A DNA stretch of 15,262 nt from Desulfobacterales bacterium (GTDB taxonomy: Bacteria; Desulfobacterota; Desulfobacteria; Desulfobacterales; BuS5), in contig JAGVGX010000071.1 of assembly GCA_020056865.1 (NCBI GenBank), forward strand, positions 1 to 15,262, written 5' to 3'. The notes below the pieces were generated by a model, which made no database searches, had not been told where the DNA came from, and was given only the letters and a program-made list of their open reading frames with translations. The position numbers and the translations under genes are program-made. Of this stretch, positions 1 through 8,625 are shown piece by piece (within the stretch, counting starts at the first letter, position 1; the number at the start of each line of letters is the position of its first letter).

Positions 1-198
1 ACGCTTTATATAAAAATCATTATACTTCCATACAAATTGCCAGATATCTTCCAACCGTTGCCACTGAATTTCTTCTAACTGCTGTCTGGAGTAATATTGC
101 GTTTTTTCAAGGGTGCGCGCGTATGCAAGCTTCGGGCTGCGTGATTTTTTAAGAAACAGAGGCTCAAATATATTTCTTCTTGCTGATGCCAGATTCAT
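1..198 (-). CDS. CapK/PaaK-like adenylate-forming protein, N-terminal fragment
   Basis: The gene begins at the ATG at 198-196, four bases after the stop of the glycosyltransferase upstream, and is open to the left edge, so only 66 residues are seen. They start MNLASARRNIFEPL and include TLEKTQYYSRQQLEEIQWQR and later FVWKYNDFYIKR. This layout, a helical start, a 'leaving the old residue, choosing the next' segment ending in LEEIQ and then a NDFYxxR motif, matches the N-terminus of the phenylacetate-CoA ligase/CapK group, where the usual form is a short helix, LxxLQxxRL and then xxPFYR. CapK-like proteins are common in capsule and O-antigen clusters, but their reaction there is poorly known. 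The ATP-binding core lies outside the window, so catalytic competence cannot be judged. There is no clear Shine-Dalgarno sequence; translation is probably coupled to the upstream gene. Confidence 0.68.
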   Translation of the reverse strand, partial: MNLASARRNIFEPLFLKKSRSPKLAYARTLEKTQYYSRQQLEEIQWQRLEDIWQFVWKYNDFYIKR

Positions 199-202
199 TG
201 GT

Positions 203-1357
203 TTAATTGTCAACAAAGGATTTGTAATATGCTTCCAGGTCAGTCATCGTTTTATGCCAGGAATAGGATTGTTTTATTTTCGCTATAGAAGCAGCACCCA
301 TTTTTTTGCGCATATCTTTATTTTCAATTAACTGCAAAAGAGCGCCGGCCAAGGCGTCAACATCATCCACAGGGACACAAATTCCATTTTCTTTGTCAAC
401 AAGTTCAGTATTGCCGCCCGCATGTGTTGCAACCACAGGCAATGCGCAGGCCATATATTCTAAAATTGCATTAGACAACCCTTCACGGTCCGAGCATAGC
501 ACACCTATATCCAATTGATAAAGATAGGCAGCAACATCGTTAACAGCGCCTGCAAAATGAATATTTTTCTCTACCTTTAAACGTCTGACCATGTTTTCAA
601 GTTTATCCCGCTCTTTTCCTGCGCCCAAAAAAAGTATTTGCACGTTAGATTTTGGCATAGCCGTTTTTATGATTGCATATGCCTTAATAAGAAGATCGTG
701 CCGTTTAACAGGGGTCAGGCTTGAAACGAGCCCAATCCAGACATCTTTATTATTTTTTTGAAAAATCGGCGGAATATATGGCGGTCTTTCAGGGATTGAA
801 ATTCCATTATAAATAACTTTAATTTTATCTGCAGATGTTTTTTCACGTTTTGCAGCATACTGGCGCACATTCTGGCTGTTGGCAATTATTCCGGAAAAAC
901 GTTTGTTAACCAAGGGAAGAAGCAAGGTATAAATTCTGTGATACCAGGGCTGGTTCTGATTTCCCAAACCCATATCACGACGACTTGAGAGCAAAACCGC
1001 CGGCTGCTTTGCAAGAAAACTGCCTGCCCATGCAACAAAAATTGAATCTTCAAAAAAAGTTTGAACAATTTGAATCTGTTTTTTGCTGATAATTCCTGCC
1101 AAGCGTCGGACGACTTTGGGAAAAGAAAAACTAAAAAAACCTTGATAGCCTAAGATATAACAGGAACATGGCAGTTCGTTATTCCGCATCCAGTCGGACT
1201 CCCGAAGGCATACCAGACACACCTCAAAAGCGTTTTTGTCAATTCGCCGGATTGTTTCAAGGAGCTGTTTTTCTGTGCCTGCTGTATCAGATGTAATTGT
1301 ATCAATAACATATGCTACTTTAATCAATTTCTCCAAATACCTTTTTATGATCACCAT
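203..1357 (-). CDS. GT4-family glycosyltransferase (GT-B fold)
   Basis: Predicted retaining glycosyltransferase that transfers a sugar from an activated nucleotide donor to the growing glycan on the cytoplasmic side. The N-terminal Rossmann half opens with KVAYVIDTITSDTAGTEKQL (residues 13-32), the usual beta-strand plus glycine loop of GT4 enzymes. The C-terminal half has a VSSLTPVKRHDLLI segment near 211-224 and the donor-binding E-x7-E motif in REGLSNAILEYMA (E292 and E300), followed by ALPVVATHAGG. At 384 residues the length is typical. The ATG at 1357 gives a 38-base overlap with the upstream gene and has no ribosome binding site. The TTG at 1327-1325, giving MIKVAYVID, sits just behind GGAG, overlaps the upstream stop by 8 bases and fits the family start better, so the true protein may be 374 residues. 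Donor and acceptor are unknown. Confidence 0.9.
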   Translation of the reverse strand: MVIIKRYLEKLIKVAYVIDTITSDTAGTEKQLLETIRRIDKNAFEVCLVCLRESDWMRNNELPCSCYILGYQGFFSFSFPKVVRRLAGIISKKQIQIVQTFFEDSIFVAWAGSFLAKQPAVLLSSRRDMGLGNQNQPWYHRIYTLLLPLVNKRFSGIIANSQNVRQYAAKREKTSADKIKVIYNGISIPERPPYIPPIFQKNNKDVWIGLVSSLTPVKRHDLLIKAYAIIKTAMPKSNVQILFLGAGKERDKLENMVRRLKVEKNIHFAGAVNDVAAYLYQLDIGVLCSDREGLSNAILEYMACALPVVATHAGGNTELVDKENGICVPVDDVDALAGALLQLIENKDMRKKMGAASIAKIKQSYSWHKTMTDLEAYYKSFVDN

Positions 1358-3182
1358 CTATAAATTGGCGGCAAAAAATTTCTATCATAAGAATAGTGGC
1401 TAATGCACTCCACACGTTTCTCCCAACGCACAAGTCATGCATCAACCTTTTTATACCACTTTTCCCCCACAGCCCCCGATCAAGACACTGTTCTGACAAT
1501 AAATAATGGTTGAATAAGTTCCTCGTTGCTTTTGATTTCCTATACCATTGATCATAGTAAGGATATGTTTCTTTTTTAGGTAAATTTATCATCCCACAGG
1601 ACAGGCGAGTTACAAGATACTTGGCATAATTCTTTTTGGATAAACGGCTTACTCCAGACAGGTACGCAGATGGGTCTGTAATATCCACGTCTATCAGTAC
1701 GCCATCTTTAACTCTGGGAACATTTTCAATTTCCGGATAAAATTTTCTAGCCCATTGTATTTGCAGTTTTCGATCTGCTATTTCCTCAAAATTCATACTG
1801 GCACACAATTCAAAAAAAACTTGATCTATGTAGGGAAACACAGGGTCTGCCCAAGGAATAATCTGACTGCCTAAGCAGGGGATTATAAAACCAAACATTC
1901 GAAAATAATATCTGAACCAAAGAAAATCAGAATATGACCCGTCGAAATCTATCTCTTCAAAAATCTTCATTGCAGTGTTTTGTTTGATTTCTTCCAAATT
2001 GAAACTCGTTTTTTTAAACACACCGTGCAACGAGTCAGTAGGCCAATAAATTAAAGAAGCCATTACATTATAACACTGTTCTATCCCAATCTTGTTTGAC
2101 GCATATGCAGCACTTGAATCCAAATCGCCTCCAACAACGACATCACCAATAAGGCCGTGAAGATGAAGTCCTGATTTGGTTTTGCCTCTTAATATTCCAT
2201 CAAGAAAATGTATATGCCCTGGCGGACAACGCCCTTCTGTAATCCACACTGACTTTTCATACCATTCAGAAAAATGGCGGCCATCAAATTGATGATTAAA
2301 ATAATTTATATTATTTTTTTGGGCAAAATCACTGGCCACTTGACACTCAAGAGAACCAGGGACACCTGCACAAAAAGCATTAACTGTAAATCCTTTCTGT
2401 TGAGCCGCGACAGCTGCAATACGAGAATCAAGCCCACCACTGAGCGAAACGACAAGGTCAGAAGAGTCTTCTTTATAACGGGCAATAGACAAATTAAAAG
2501 TATCATATAATTTTTTCAGAAAACTCTGGTCAACATGCTTATTACGCAAAAACTTTGGGCGATTGAGTTTTATAAGTTTCAAAGCACCATCTTTAAAAAT
2601 TAACCGAGTGTTTGGTGGTACGCGTTTTATTCCGGAAATTAACGTGTCAGATGAAACGATATACCCGAAAGCCAGCATCTCACTGACAGCATCGTAATTT
2701 ATTTCTTTGGCAACAAACGGCACCAAACTTTTAATTTCTGAAGAAACCGCCAGGTTGCCTTGGGTATCGATACAGTAGTAAAGTGGATACACACCCATTA
2801 AATCATTTTCTATGACAACCTGATTATTTCGCTCATCAACAATTGCTATAATATAATTTCCATAAGCAACTCCATTGCTGCTCATCAACTTATTTGACAG
2901 CGACTTTGCAAGCTCATCAGGAGTAGCTAAAGTTACACAACCCTTCTCAAGCCAATACGCCCCGCAAGCTCCTACATGAAGTCTGTCGTGTTCAAGCTTT
3001 GAGATACCGCTGCTTCTTAAAGAACCATGATGCACTACTCCACATGCAACCCCTTCTAAATAACGGACTTCTTTTGTGTCAGACCTCAAGCAGCAGGCCA
3101 CTTTTAACATTTCATCTAAAGAATACCTTAGACTTTCTTGAAGTATTTTATCAACAGAACAATATAAATATAATCCACTCAT
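1320..3182 (-). CDS. Asparagine-synthase-like amidotransferase without catalytic Cys2
   Basis: A 620-residue protein with the two-domain plan of class B asparagine synthetase. The N-terminal Ntn-type glutaminase-like part (to about 200) keeps the landmarks GNYIIAIVDE, ENDLMGVYPLYYC and LAVSSEIKSL. The synthetase part has the ATP-pyrophosphatase P-loop SLSGGLDSRIAA (about 246-257) and a GDVVVGG loop near 346. The protein starts MSGLY, so the nucleophilic cysteine at position 2 that AsnB uses to hydrolyse glutamine is a serine. Known relatives in glycan clusters, for example WbpS in Pseudomonas O-antigen loci, are assigned to amidation of sugar carboxyl groups; a similar job here, using free ammonia or another nitrogen source, is inference. 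The start is fixed by an in-frame TAG four codons upstream, with AGG as a weak ribosome binding site. True asparagine synthesis is unlikely given the context. Confidence 0.85.
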   Translation of the reverse strand: MSGLYLYCSVDKILQESLRYSLDEMLKVACCLRSDTKEVRYLEGVACGVVHHGSLRSSGISKLEHDRLHVGACGAYWLEKGCVTLATPDELAKSLSNKLMSSNGVAYGNYIIAIVDERNNQVVIENDLMGVYPLYYCIDTQGNLAVSSEIKSLVPFVAKEINYDAVSEMLAFGYIVSSDTLISGIKRVPPNTRLIFKDGALKLIKLNRPKFLRNKHVDQSFLKKLYDTFNLSIARYKEDSSDLVVSLSGGLDSRIAAVAAQQKGFTVNAFCAGVPGSLECQVASDFAQKNNINYFNHQFDGRHFSEWYEKSVWITEGRCPPGHIHFLDGILRGKTKSGLHLHGLIGDVVVGGDLDSSAAYASNKIGIEQCYNVMASLIYWPTDSLHGVFKKTSFNLEEIKQNTAMKIFEEIDFDGSYSDFLWFRYYFRMFGFIIPCLGSQIIPWADPVFPYIDQVFFELCASMNFEEIADRKLQIQWARKFYPEIENVPRVKDGVLIDVDITDPSAYLSGVSRLSKKNYAKYLVTRLSCGMINLPKKETYPYYDQWYRKSKATRNLFNHYLLSEQCLDRGLWGKSGIKRLMHDLCVGRNVWSALATILMIEIFCRQFIDGDHKKVFGEID

Positions 3183-3262
3183 GCTAAAAGCCTATATTTT
3201 TAGAGTTTTACTGTCATGTGGCGAGAAATGGAGACTTTGCAAAACACCTCCTTTGTTCAAGC

Positions 3263-4207
3263 TTATAATTTTTGCAATGCGTTTTTAACAAGTTGAATAG
3301 TTTTGTCCTTATCCCAATTCGTTGGGAAAAACAATTTCCTTCCAGATGGAGCAATTTTTGCTTTTTCAATACATTTTTCTGAAAATTGTCTCCAATGTGA
3401 AATTTTAGTACTTTCATGTAATATTTCATTAAAAATATGGCAGTTCATTTTTTTTTTTATTCGAGACCACCCTAAAAAAGGGTTTCTTCCCTGCTTTCCT
3501 CTTATAAAAACTACCGGTTTCCCCAAATACCAGAAGGGAGTACAGACAGAACTTGAACCTCCAATAATACAATGACTCGACGAGGTGATCTCAAGCAGTT
3601 GATCTTGATTTTCGATATAGTATAAATTTTCTTTTCCTCGTATAATGTTTGTGTATTCTGTTATTTTTTCACGAGGCATGGATGGATGAATTGTAACATA
3701 GGCTTCTATAGTTTCGGGCATCCTTCTTAATATTTCTTTTATATTTTCGTATTCATTCCAATCACCATAATACACAACAGATATCAGAATTCGGTTTTTT
3801 ACAACTTCTCTTTGAGGCAACAAAAACAGTGTAGTATAGCCAACGTCTACTATCTTATTTTGATCAACACCTTCCTGAATCATTCGATCACGCTGACTTA
3901 CCCCAGATGAAAAAATTAAATCAAAATCACGGTTCAAACAAGAAACACGCTCAGGTGTTAAACTAGGTTTCATGCTCAATCCATGTTCAATAAAAATTTG
4001 TTTCCCTTTTAAATGCTTTTGAAGTGTCGGGTACCAATTACTAAAAAACCATACAACATCCTCAGCGTCATCATCTAATATCCTTTCATCAAATCTTTTT
4101 GACCGAAGCTCAATATATGATCGACACATCTCTCCGCCAAGAATAGAGTATAAAAAACGATGATGCACTTCATGATCAGGACGACCTAAAAAAAATTTAA
4201 ATCTCAT
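3263..4207 (-). CDS. TagF/TagB-like GT-B transferase (CDP-glycerol glycerophosphotransferase superfamily), predicted
   Basis: A soluble 314-residue protein without membrane helices or signal peptide. Several signs place it in the GT-B group related to CDP-glycerol glycerophosphotransferases: a first half with FIEHGLSMKPS (HG at 75-76) and DLIFSSGVSQRDRM, a VGYTTLFLL linker, a second half starting RILISVVYYGDWNEY, then VTIHPSMPRE (HPS at 174-176) and finally CIIGGSSSVCTPFWYLGKPV (213-232), which resembles the SD/SS-S-motif that binds the activated donor in this superfamily. It is shorter than TagF, lacking the N-terminal region, as in many such proteins in Gram-negative glycan clusters. It may transfer a polyol phosphate or a sugar; neither can be decided. 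The gene starts 12 bases after the upstream GT2 stop with no evident Shine-Dalgarno sequence, suggesting coupling. Confidence 0.6.
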   Translation of the reverse strand: MRFKFFLGRPDHEVHHRFLYSILGGEMCRSYIELRSKRFDERILDDDAEDVVWFFSNWYPTLQKHLKGKQIFIEHGLSMKPSLTPERVSCLNRDFDLIFSSGVSQRDRMIQEGVDQNKIVDVGYTTLFLLPQREVVKNRILISVVYYGDWNEYENIKEILRRMPETIEAYVTIHPSMPREKITEYTNIIRGKENLYYIENQDQLLEITSSSHCIIGGSSSVCTPFWYLGKPVVFIRGKQGRNPFLGWSRIKKKMNCHIFNEILHESTKISHWRQFSEKCIEKAKIAPSGRKLFFPTNWDKDKTIQLVKNALQKL

Positions 4208-4219
4208 TTTTTATTCGTT

Positions 4220-5125
4220 TCACAAAAAATATTTTTTTATTTTAACAAAAAACCGTTTAACATAATATTGGGGATACAAAAACATGCCTTTCAAAATCCA
4301 TTTTAAAGACATCAAATAATTTTTGCAATACAGGTGCCGTTTAGAAAAATTCACTGCCCAATATCCAAGAATATCTGTTTTGCTTTTTGCAAGCTCGTCA
4401 TCTCTTAGAATTTGCAGGGTTTTCTTTGTGACATTATTTTTATTTAAAATCCTTGATTCAAGATCTAAAACAGTTGTAATTCCTCCCTCATGCTTCCTTC
4501 TCAAGGTTACAGGAACCTGCAGACAGTAAAAAGGGTATATTCGTATCAGTCGAAAAAGAAGGTCATCATCTTCTACTGTCATTAGCGTTTCATCAAACAT
4601 ACCGACAACAGACAAGGCATTTTTATTGAAAATTAAAGTGCTTGGTGCGCAAATATATGGATATTCTAAAAGGTAGGTCAGCGTTTCCTTTTTCGATTCA
4701 AAGTTGCTGAAATAACGAATGTAATCGGTAAGAATACGTTCTCCGTCACGACAATCCAATAACTGGATGCCTCCGGAAACAATCGCATCAGGATGTTTTT
4801 TTAAATATTGTATCTGATTTTCTAGCTTATCGGAGAGCCAGACATCATCGGCATCAAGAAAAGCTATCCACTGTCCCTTTGCACTTTCAAGCCCTGTATT
4901 TCTTGCTTTTGCCGGGCCTTGATTTTCCTGGCGGATAAAGTGGACTTTATGATTTTCAAGATAAAGGGCTATCGCTTCACGGAGATTATCTGTTGAACCG
5001 TCATCAACAATAATCAGCTCCCAGTCTTGATACGTTTGGCCGATAATGGAATCGATTGCCTCGCCAATATAAAGCGCACTGTTGTACACTGGCATAATTA
5101 CGGACACAAGGCCTTCAGAGTTCAT
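4220..5125 (-). CDS. GT2-family (GT-A fold) glycosyltransferase
   Basis: Inverting GT-A glycosyltransferase expected to act in the cytoplasm on a lipid-linked glycan. After the ATG at 5125 the protein reads MNSEGLVSVIMPVYNS, the standard first strand of GT2 enzymes, followed by QTYQDWELIIVDDGSTD, the GPAKARNTGLESAKG segment and the metal/nucleotide-binding LDADD (DADD at 91-94). An acidic EDDDLLFRL segment near 190-198 fits the catalytic-base region. There is no membrane helix, and a basic C-terminus (KRFFVKIKKYFL) may touch the membrane. I chose the ATG, which is preceded by GGTGG and gives 301 residues, over an in-frame TTG at 5137 that would add four residues and has no ribosome binding site. 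The 93 bases upstream, to the end of the WbsX-like gene, hold no recognisable feature. Sugar specificity is unknown. Confidence 0.9.
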   Translation of the reverse strand: MNSEGLVSVIMPVYNSALYIGEAIDSIIGQTYQDWELIIVDDGSTDNLREAIALYLENHKVHFIRQENQGPAKARNTGLESAKGQWIAFLDADDVWLSDKLENQIQYLKKHPDAIVSGGIQLLDCRDGERILTDYIRYFSNFESKKETLTYLLEYPYICAPSTLIFNKNALSVVGMFDETLMTVEDDDLLFRLIRIYPFYCLQVPVTLRRKHEGGITTVLDLESRILNKNNVTKKTLQILRDDELAKSKTDILGYWAVNFSKRHLYCKNYLMSLKWILKGMFLYPQYYVKRFFVKIKKYFL

Positions 5126-5218
5126 TTTCCACCACAACCATATTTGTTAAATGCCTTCTTAGCTACTTTCCCTTAAATAATAAAATGCCATGGCTGGTCT
5201 GATATCATTCTCACAAAG

Positions 5219-6343
5219 CTATGTTACTTGAAGTTCTTGTTGCAGCGCTTCTAAATAAGCACGTCCAAATTTCAAATCCGGTTCGAGATAATTCCCTTCA
5301 GCCCATTCATTCCATGACTTGATAAATATCAACTGTAATTCCGGGTTATCATATCGCTGCGCCTGACTTATCGCTTTTGCCAATTGCATTCTGAAAAATT
5401 CCGGCGTTGAATTATGAAAAACAATGCCATTTTTACCACTTCTCGGTGTATTATCCCAGTTAGGGATAACACAAGGAAATTGCGTCGGATTCGTTTTAAT
5501 TTCAGGGATTGCATATTTCACAACATCTTTATATAAATATACAACAGGTTTCTTCAAAAATTTTCTGTACCAGTGCTTACAGTTTATTAAATCTCTGCGA
5601 ATCAATTTATTGCAAATTTTATCAATATAACTTCTTGAAATCCAATTCATTTTGTTTTTTATATTTGCCATGCCATCTATGTAGCTGGCATCAAAACCAT
5701 TTGCTTGAAGCGCCAATGAATTCCAGGAATTCCCAATAAAATACAAACCTTTCAACCCTGATTTTATCGCCAATTCTCTCCACAAATCAGTAAATTGAAG
5801 TGCATCCGGCAGATTTTCAGGATCATATATTACGAAAACAGGTTTGCCATCAATTTTAATATAACGTGCATCAGCAAAAGCATCTAAAACTGAATAAAAG
5901 TGGGCTGTGTAGTCTTCTACCCCTGGATAAGTCTGTTTAATCAACACCCTGTCAGGGGCACCATGCCATATGCCAGTCCATGTTTGATTTGCCCAGGAAA
6001 GGCAAAAAGGGAAATCCGGTTCCCCGGATCTTAAAACTTCCTGAAATGGGGTTTCAAGTAACCGTTTTCCCGCAAACCAGTAATGCCAATAACAAAACCC
6101 CTCAATCCCATATGTCTTTGCCATTTCAGCCTGCATATTTCTTGTCTCATGCAAACGTAAATCATAAAACCCTAAATCTGCAGGGATATGTGGTTGATAA
6201 TGCCCCATGAACAAAGGTTTGGCTTTGGCGACATTTGTCCATTCAGTAAATCCAGTCCCCCACCATTTGTTATTTTCAGGAATCGGATGGAATTGAGGAA
6301 GATAAAAAGCAATCGCACGAACCTTCCTGTTTTGCAGCAACAT
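5219..6343 (-). CDS. WbsX-like glycosyltransferase / GH99-like domain protein
   Basis: A 374-residue protein that is almost entirely the WbsX-type domain found in many O-antigen and capsule clusters. Diagnostic stretches are AIAFYLPQFHPIPENNKWWG (10-29) with WWGTGFTEWTNV, the GIEGFCYWHYWFAGKRLLE run near 79-97, SWANQTWTGIWHG (116-128) and, close to the C-terminus, KSWNEWAEGNYLEPD (342-356). The domain is a predicted TIM barrel related to GH99 endo-mannosidases; family members are annotated either as glycosyltransferases or as glycan-processing proteins, and their reaction is not firmly established. No signal peptide is seen, so it should be cytoplasmic. The ATG has a strong ribosome binding site, GGGAG seven bases upstream, unlike most genes here. 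A 149-base AT-rich gap separates it from the preceding gene. Confidence 0.9.
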   Translation of the reverse strand: MLLQNRKVRAIAFYLPQFHPIPENNKWWGTGFTEWTNVAKAKPLFMGHYQPHIPADLGFYDLRLHETRNMQAEMAKTYGIEGFCYWHYWFAGKRLLETPFQEVLRSGEPDFPFCLSWANQTWTGIWHGAPDRVLIKQTYPGVEDYTAHFYSVLDAFADARYIKIDGKPVFVIYDPENLPDALQFTDLWRELAIKSGLKGLYFIGNSWNSLALQANGFDASYIDGMANIKNKMNWISRSYIDKICNKLIRRDLINCKHWYRKFLKKPVVYLYKDVVKYAIPEIKTNPTQFPCVIPNWDNTPRSGKNGIVFHNSTPEFFRMQLAKAISQAQRYDNPELQLIFIKSWNEWAEGNYLEPDLKFGRAYLEALQQELQVT

Positions 6344-6492
6344 ATTATCTCCCTCTGTACAATAATGTTATACTTTTTGAATAATGTTTCATAAAAACCT
6401 TTATATTGTTTCATTTGCCCTTGGCACAACAAAACCCATAAACCCAACATAAATAAATCAAAAACTGAATAATAATCTAATGAGTTGAGTCT

Positions 6493-8625
6493 TTAAAAAA
6501 AATAAGCAGCTTTTTTTCCCATCACTATCCAGTTGCTTTTAATAACCTTGAATAGTTTTTTCGAAAATTTACCAGCAACTTTCAGCGCTGCCAAATCTAT
6601 GATGCAAACCGCCCATCCTATAAGCGATGTGCTGCCAAGGATATTTTTTAGACATTTTTTGGAATCGCACCAAAAATAATCTCTGATGATCGTTCTTTTA
6701 AAGCTGAAATCAGTGATAGATTTAAAAGAACTTGAGAGGAAAAATATTTCTTGTACCAACACGTCCTTTTTGATCAGATCATGATACTCATTAAGCAATT
6801 CTGCATATATTTTTTTTGCTTCTTTTTTTCTCCCCTGTTTAAGATACACATTACAAAAACCAATTTTGCCTCTTCCAAATTGATAATAAGATCTAATTAT
6901 CGGATTCAAAAACGCCATGCTCAGGTTATTAACCGCACTCATATTGTTGTTGCTCCATCTATATTCCCCAGTGATCGTATTTATCTGGCAAAACGCATAT
7001 TTTTTTAACGCAAACCTTAACCACAGTTCCCAATCCATTAATTGGCCTAAATCTTCATTGAAAAGCCCAACTTCCAGAAAGCAGGATTTCTTATGCAAAA
7101 TATTCAGTGTAGATATATAATTTTTCCTGAACAACAATTCTTTGTCAAAAGAGTCGGGCCTGACGTTGTACATTTTTCTTAAATGCTCTTTAAACCCACC
7201 GTCCTTGTTTTCCCCGTAACACCACCAGGCATTTGAATAGACAAAGTCATAATCGCGTTTTCTTTGATGTCCGATTAAGTTATCAAGGTGGTTGGGATAA
7301 TATATGTCATCATCGTCCAGATAGGCTATATATTTACCGCTTGCCCTCAAGATGCCTTCGTTTAAGGCACCGGCAAGTCCCTTATTTGTTTCCAGTTTAA
7401 AGTACTTTATTTTTGGCGAATTAAAAGCGTCAATGGTTTTTTTTACTTCACTGGTTCCCCCATCGTTTATTATGATTAGCTCAAAATCCTGAAAGGTCTG
7501 ATTTAATACACTCCGGATAGCATCTCTTATCTGCAATGGCCTGTTGTATGTCGGCATAATAACTGAAAGGTGACATACATTATCTTTTAACATTTTAGGA
7601 AATTTCGGCTTCGCCTTTTCTTCCAGTTGTTCAACTTTTTCCAGAATATTCGGCTGATCAGGATTCAACCTTAATGATTCAACAAGGCACATAAAGGCTA
7701 AACTGGGCTTGCCCTGTGTTGCATATATTTCGGCTATTTTATTCAGATACGTCCATTTTAAACCGCTATGGAGATATTTTACCTGTAAGTACGTTAAGGA
7801 ATCATTTAGATCTTGGTGGGGATATGTTCTCTCATATTCAGTAAGAAATGAGGCTGCTATCAGCTTGTTAGATGGGCGCATCCGGCATAAACGCTGAAGA
7901 TGATCAAGATCAACAAGCCCGTTAGCCATCGAAATTTCCAGGTATTTTGCTCTTATGGTCTCGGCACATTGTTTTTGCTCAATACTTTTTTTAACCGAAA
8001 TTCCTGAGGATGTATTATACCTCCATTTCTGAAGAATTTCTGGAAAATTTGCAACTTCACACAGCTCAAACATCCTAATTCCAAAATCATAGTCCTGGGC
8101 GTACCTCATAGCCTCATCATAAAAACCGGCTTTTTGAGCTAATAATTTCCTGAACATCATGGAGCTGTGACAAAAAGCACTTCCGCTCAAAAGAAGATGA
8201 TTCAATATGTTCTCTTTGCCAATAGGGACTTGAATCTCGAACTGTTCAACACCTTTTTCATCTATTTGCAGGTATCTGGAACCGATCAATCCAACGTGCA
8301 GATTGTTATCAAGATAGTTAACCTGCCTGGAAAACCTTTCAGACAATGAGATATCATCTGCATCCATACGTGCAATATATTCACCAGTTGCAATTTTTAA
8401 TCCTTTGTTTAACGATTTTGTAAGACCGATATTTTCCTGATGCAACAAACGAATACGTGGATCAGAATATGATTCCAGGATTTGCTTTGCATGATCTGTG
8501 GAACCATCATTGATAATAATAAATTCAAAATCGGTAAATGTTTGATTTAAAATACTGTCTATCGCTTCACGAAGGTACGTTTCTCCGTTATAGACGCTCA
8601 TCACTACGCTGATTTTAGGGGTCAT
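6493..8625 (-). CDS. Tandem double GT2 glycosyltransferase with TPR-like linker
   Basis: A 710-residue protein with two complete GT-A domains, so it may add two different sugars in succession or alternate as a polymerase. Domain 1 (about 4-230) starts PKISVVMSVYNGE and carries NDGSTD and ARMDADD (DADD at 88-91). Residues about 285-330 form a helical, TPR-like linker ending in a charged EKVEQLEEKAKPKF segment. Domain 2 (about 352-570) starts HLSVIMPTYNRP and carries IIINDGGTSE and YLDDDD (437-440). A helical C-terminal tail of about 100 residues has a mildly hydrophobic patch near 665-690. The ATG overlaps the stop of an upstream sulfotransferase remnant as ATGA, evidence that it once followed that gene directly; there is no Shine-Dalgarno sequence, so with the upstream gene ruined its translation may be reduced or depend on passage of ribosomes from elsewhere. 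Confidence 0.9.
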   Translation of the reverse strand: MTPKISVVMSVYNGETYLREAIDSILNQTFTDFEFIIINDGSTDHAKQILESYSDPRIRLLHQENIGLTKSLNKGLKIATGEYIARMDADDISLSERFSRQVNYLDNNLHVGLIGSRYLQIDEKGVEQFEIQVPIGKENILNHLLLSGSAFCHSSMMFRKLLAQKAGFYDEAMRYAQDYDFGIRMFELCEVANFPEILQKWRYNTSSGISVKKSIEQKQCAETIRAKYLEISMANGLVDLDHLQRLCRMRPSNKLIAASFLTEYERTYPHQDLNDSLTYLQVKYLHSGLKWTYLNKIAEIYATQGKPSLAFMCLVESLRLNPDQPNILEKVEQLEEKAKPKFPKMLKDNVCHLSVIMPTYNRPLQIRDAIRSVLNQTFQDFELIIINDGGTSEVKKTIDAFNSPKIKYFKLETNKGLAGALNEGILRASGKYIAYLDDDDIYYPNHLDNLIGHQRKRDYDFVYSNAWWCYGENKDGGFKEHLRKMYNVRPDSFDKELLFRKNYISTLNILHKKSCFLEVGLFNEDLGQLMDWELWLRFALKKYAFCQINTITGEYRWSNNNMSAVNNLSMAFLNPIIRSYYQFGRGKIGFCNVYLKQGRKKEAKKIYAELLNEYHDLIKKDVLVQEIFFLSSSFKSITDFSFKRTIIRDYFWCDSKKCLKNILGSTSLIGWAVCIIDLAALKVAGKFSKKLFKVIKSNWIVMGKKAAYFF

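Noticed and set aside
6400..6429. Possible promoter on the minus strand upstream of the WbsX-like gene: TTGTGC, 18-base spacer, TATAAA
   Set aside because: The -10-like box is good but the -35 matches only at TTG, and the region is AT-rich enough for chance matches; not listed as a feature.
6172..6450. 92-codon minus-strand frame overlapping the start of the WbsX-like gene
   Set aside because: Overlaps the highly conserved N-terminus of WbsX in another frame; the translation shows no domain.
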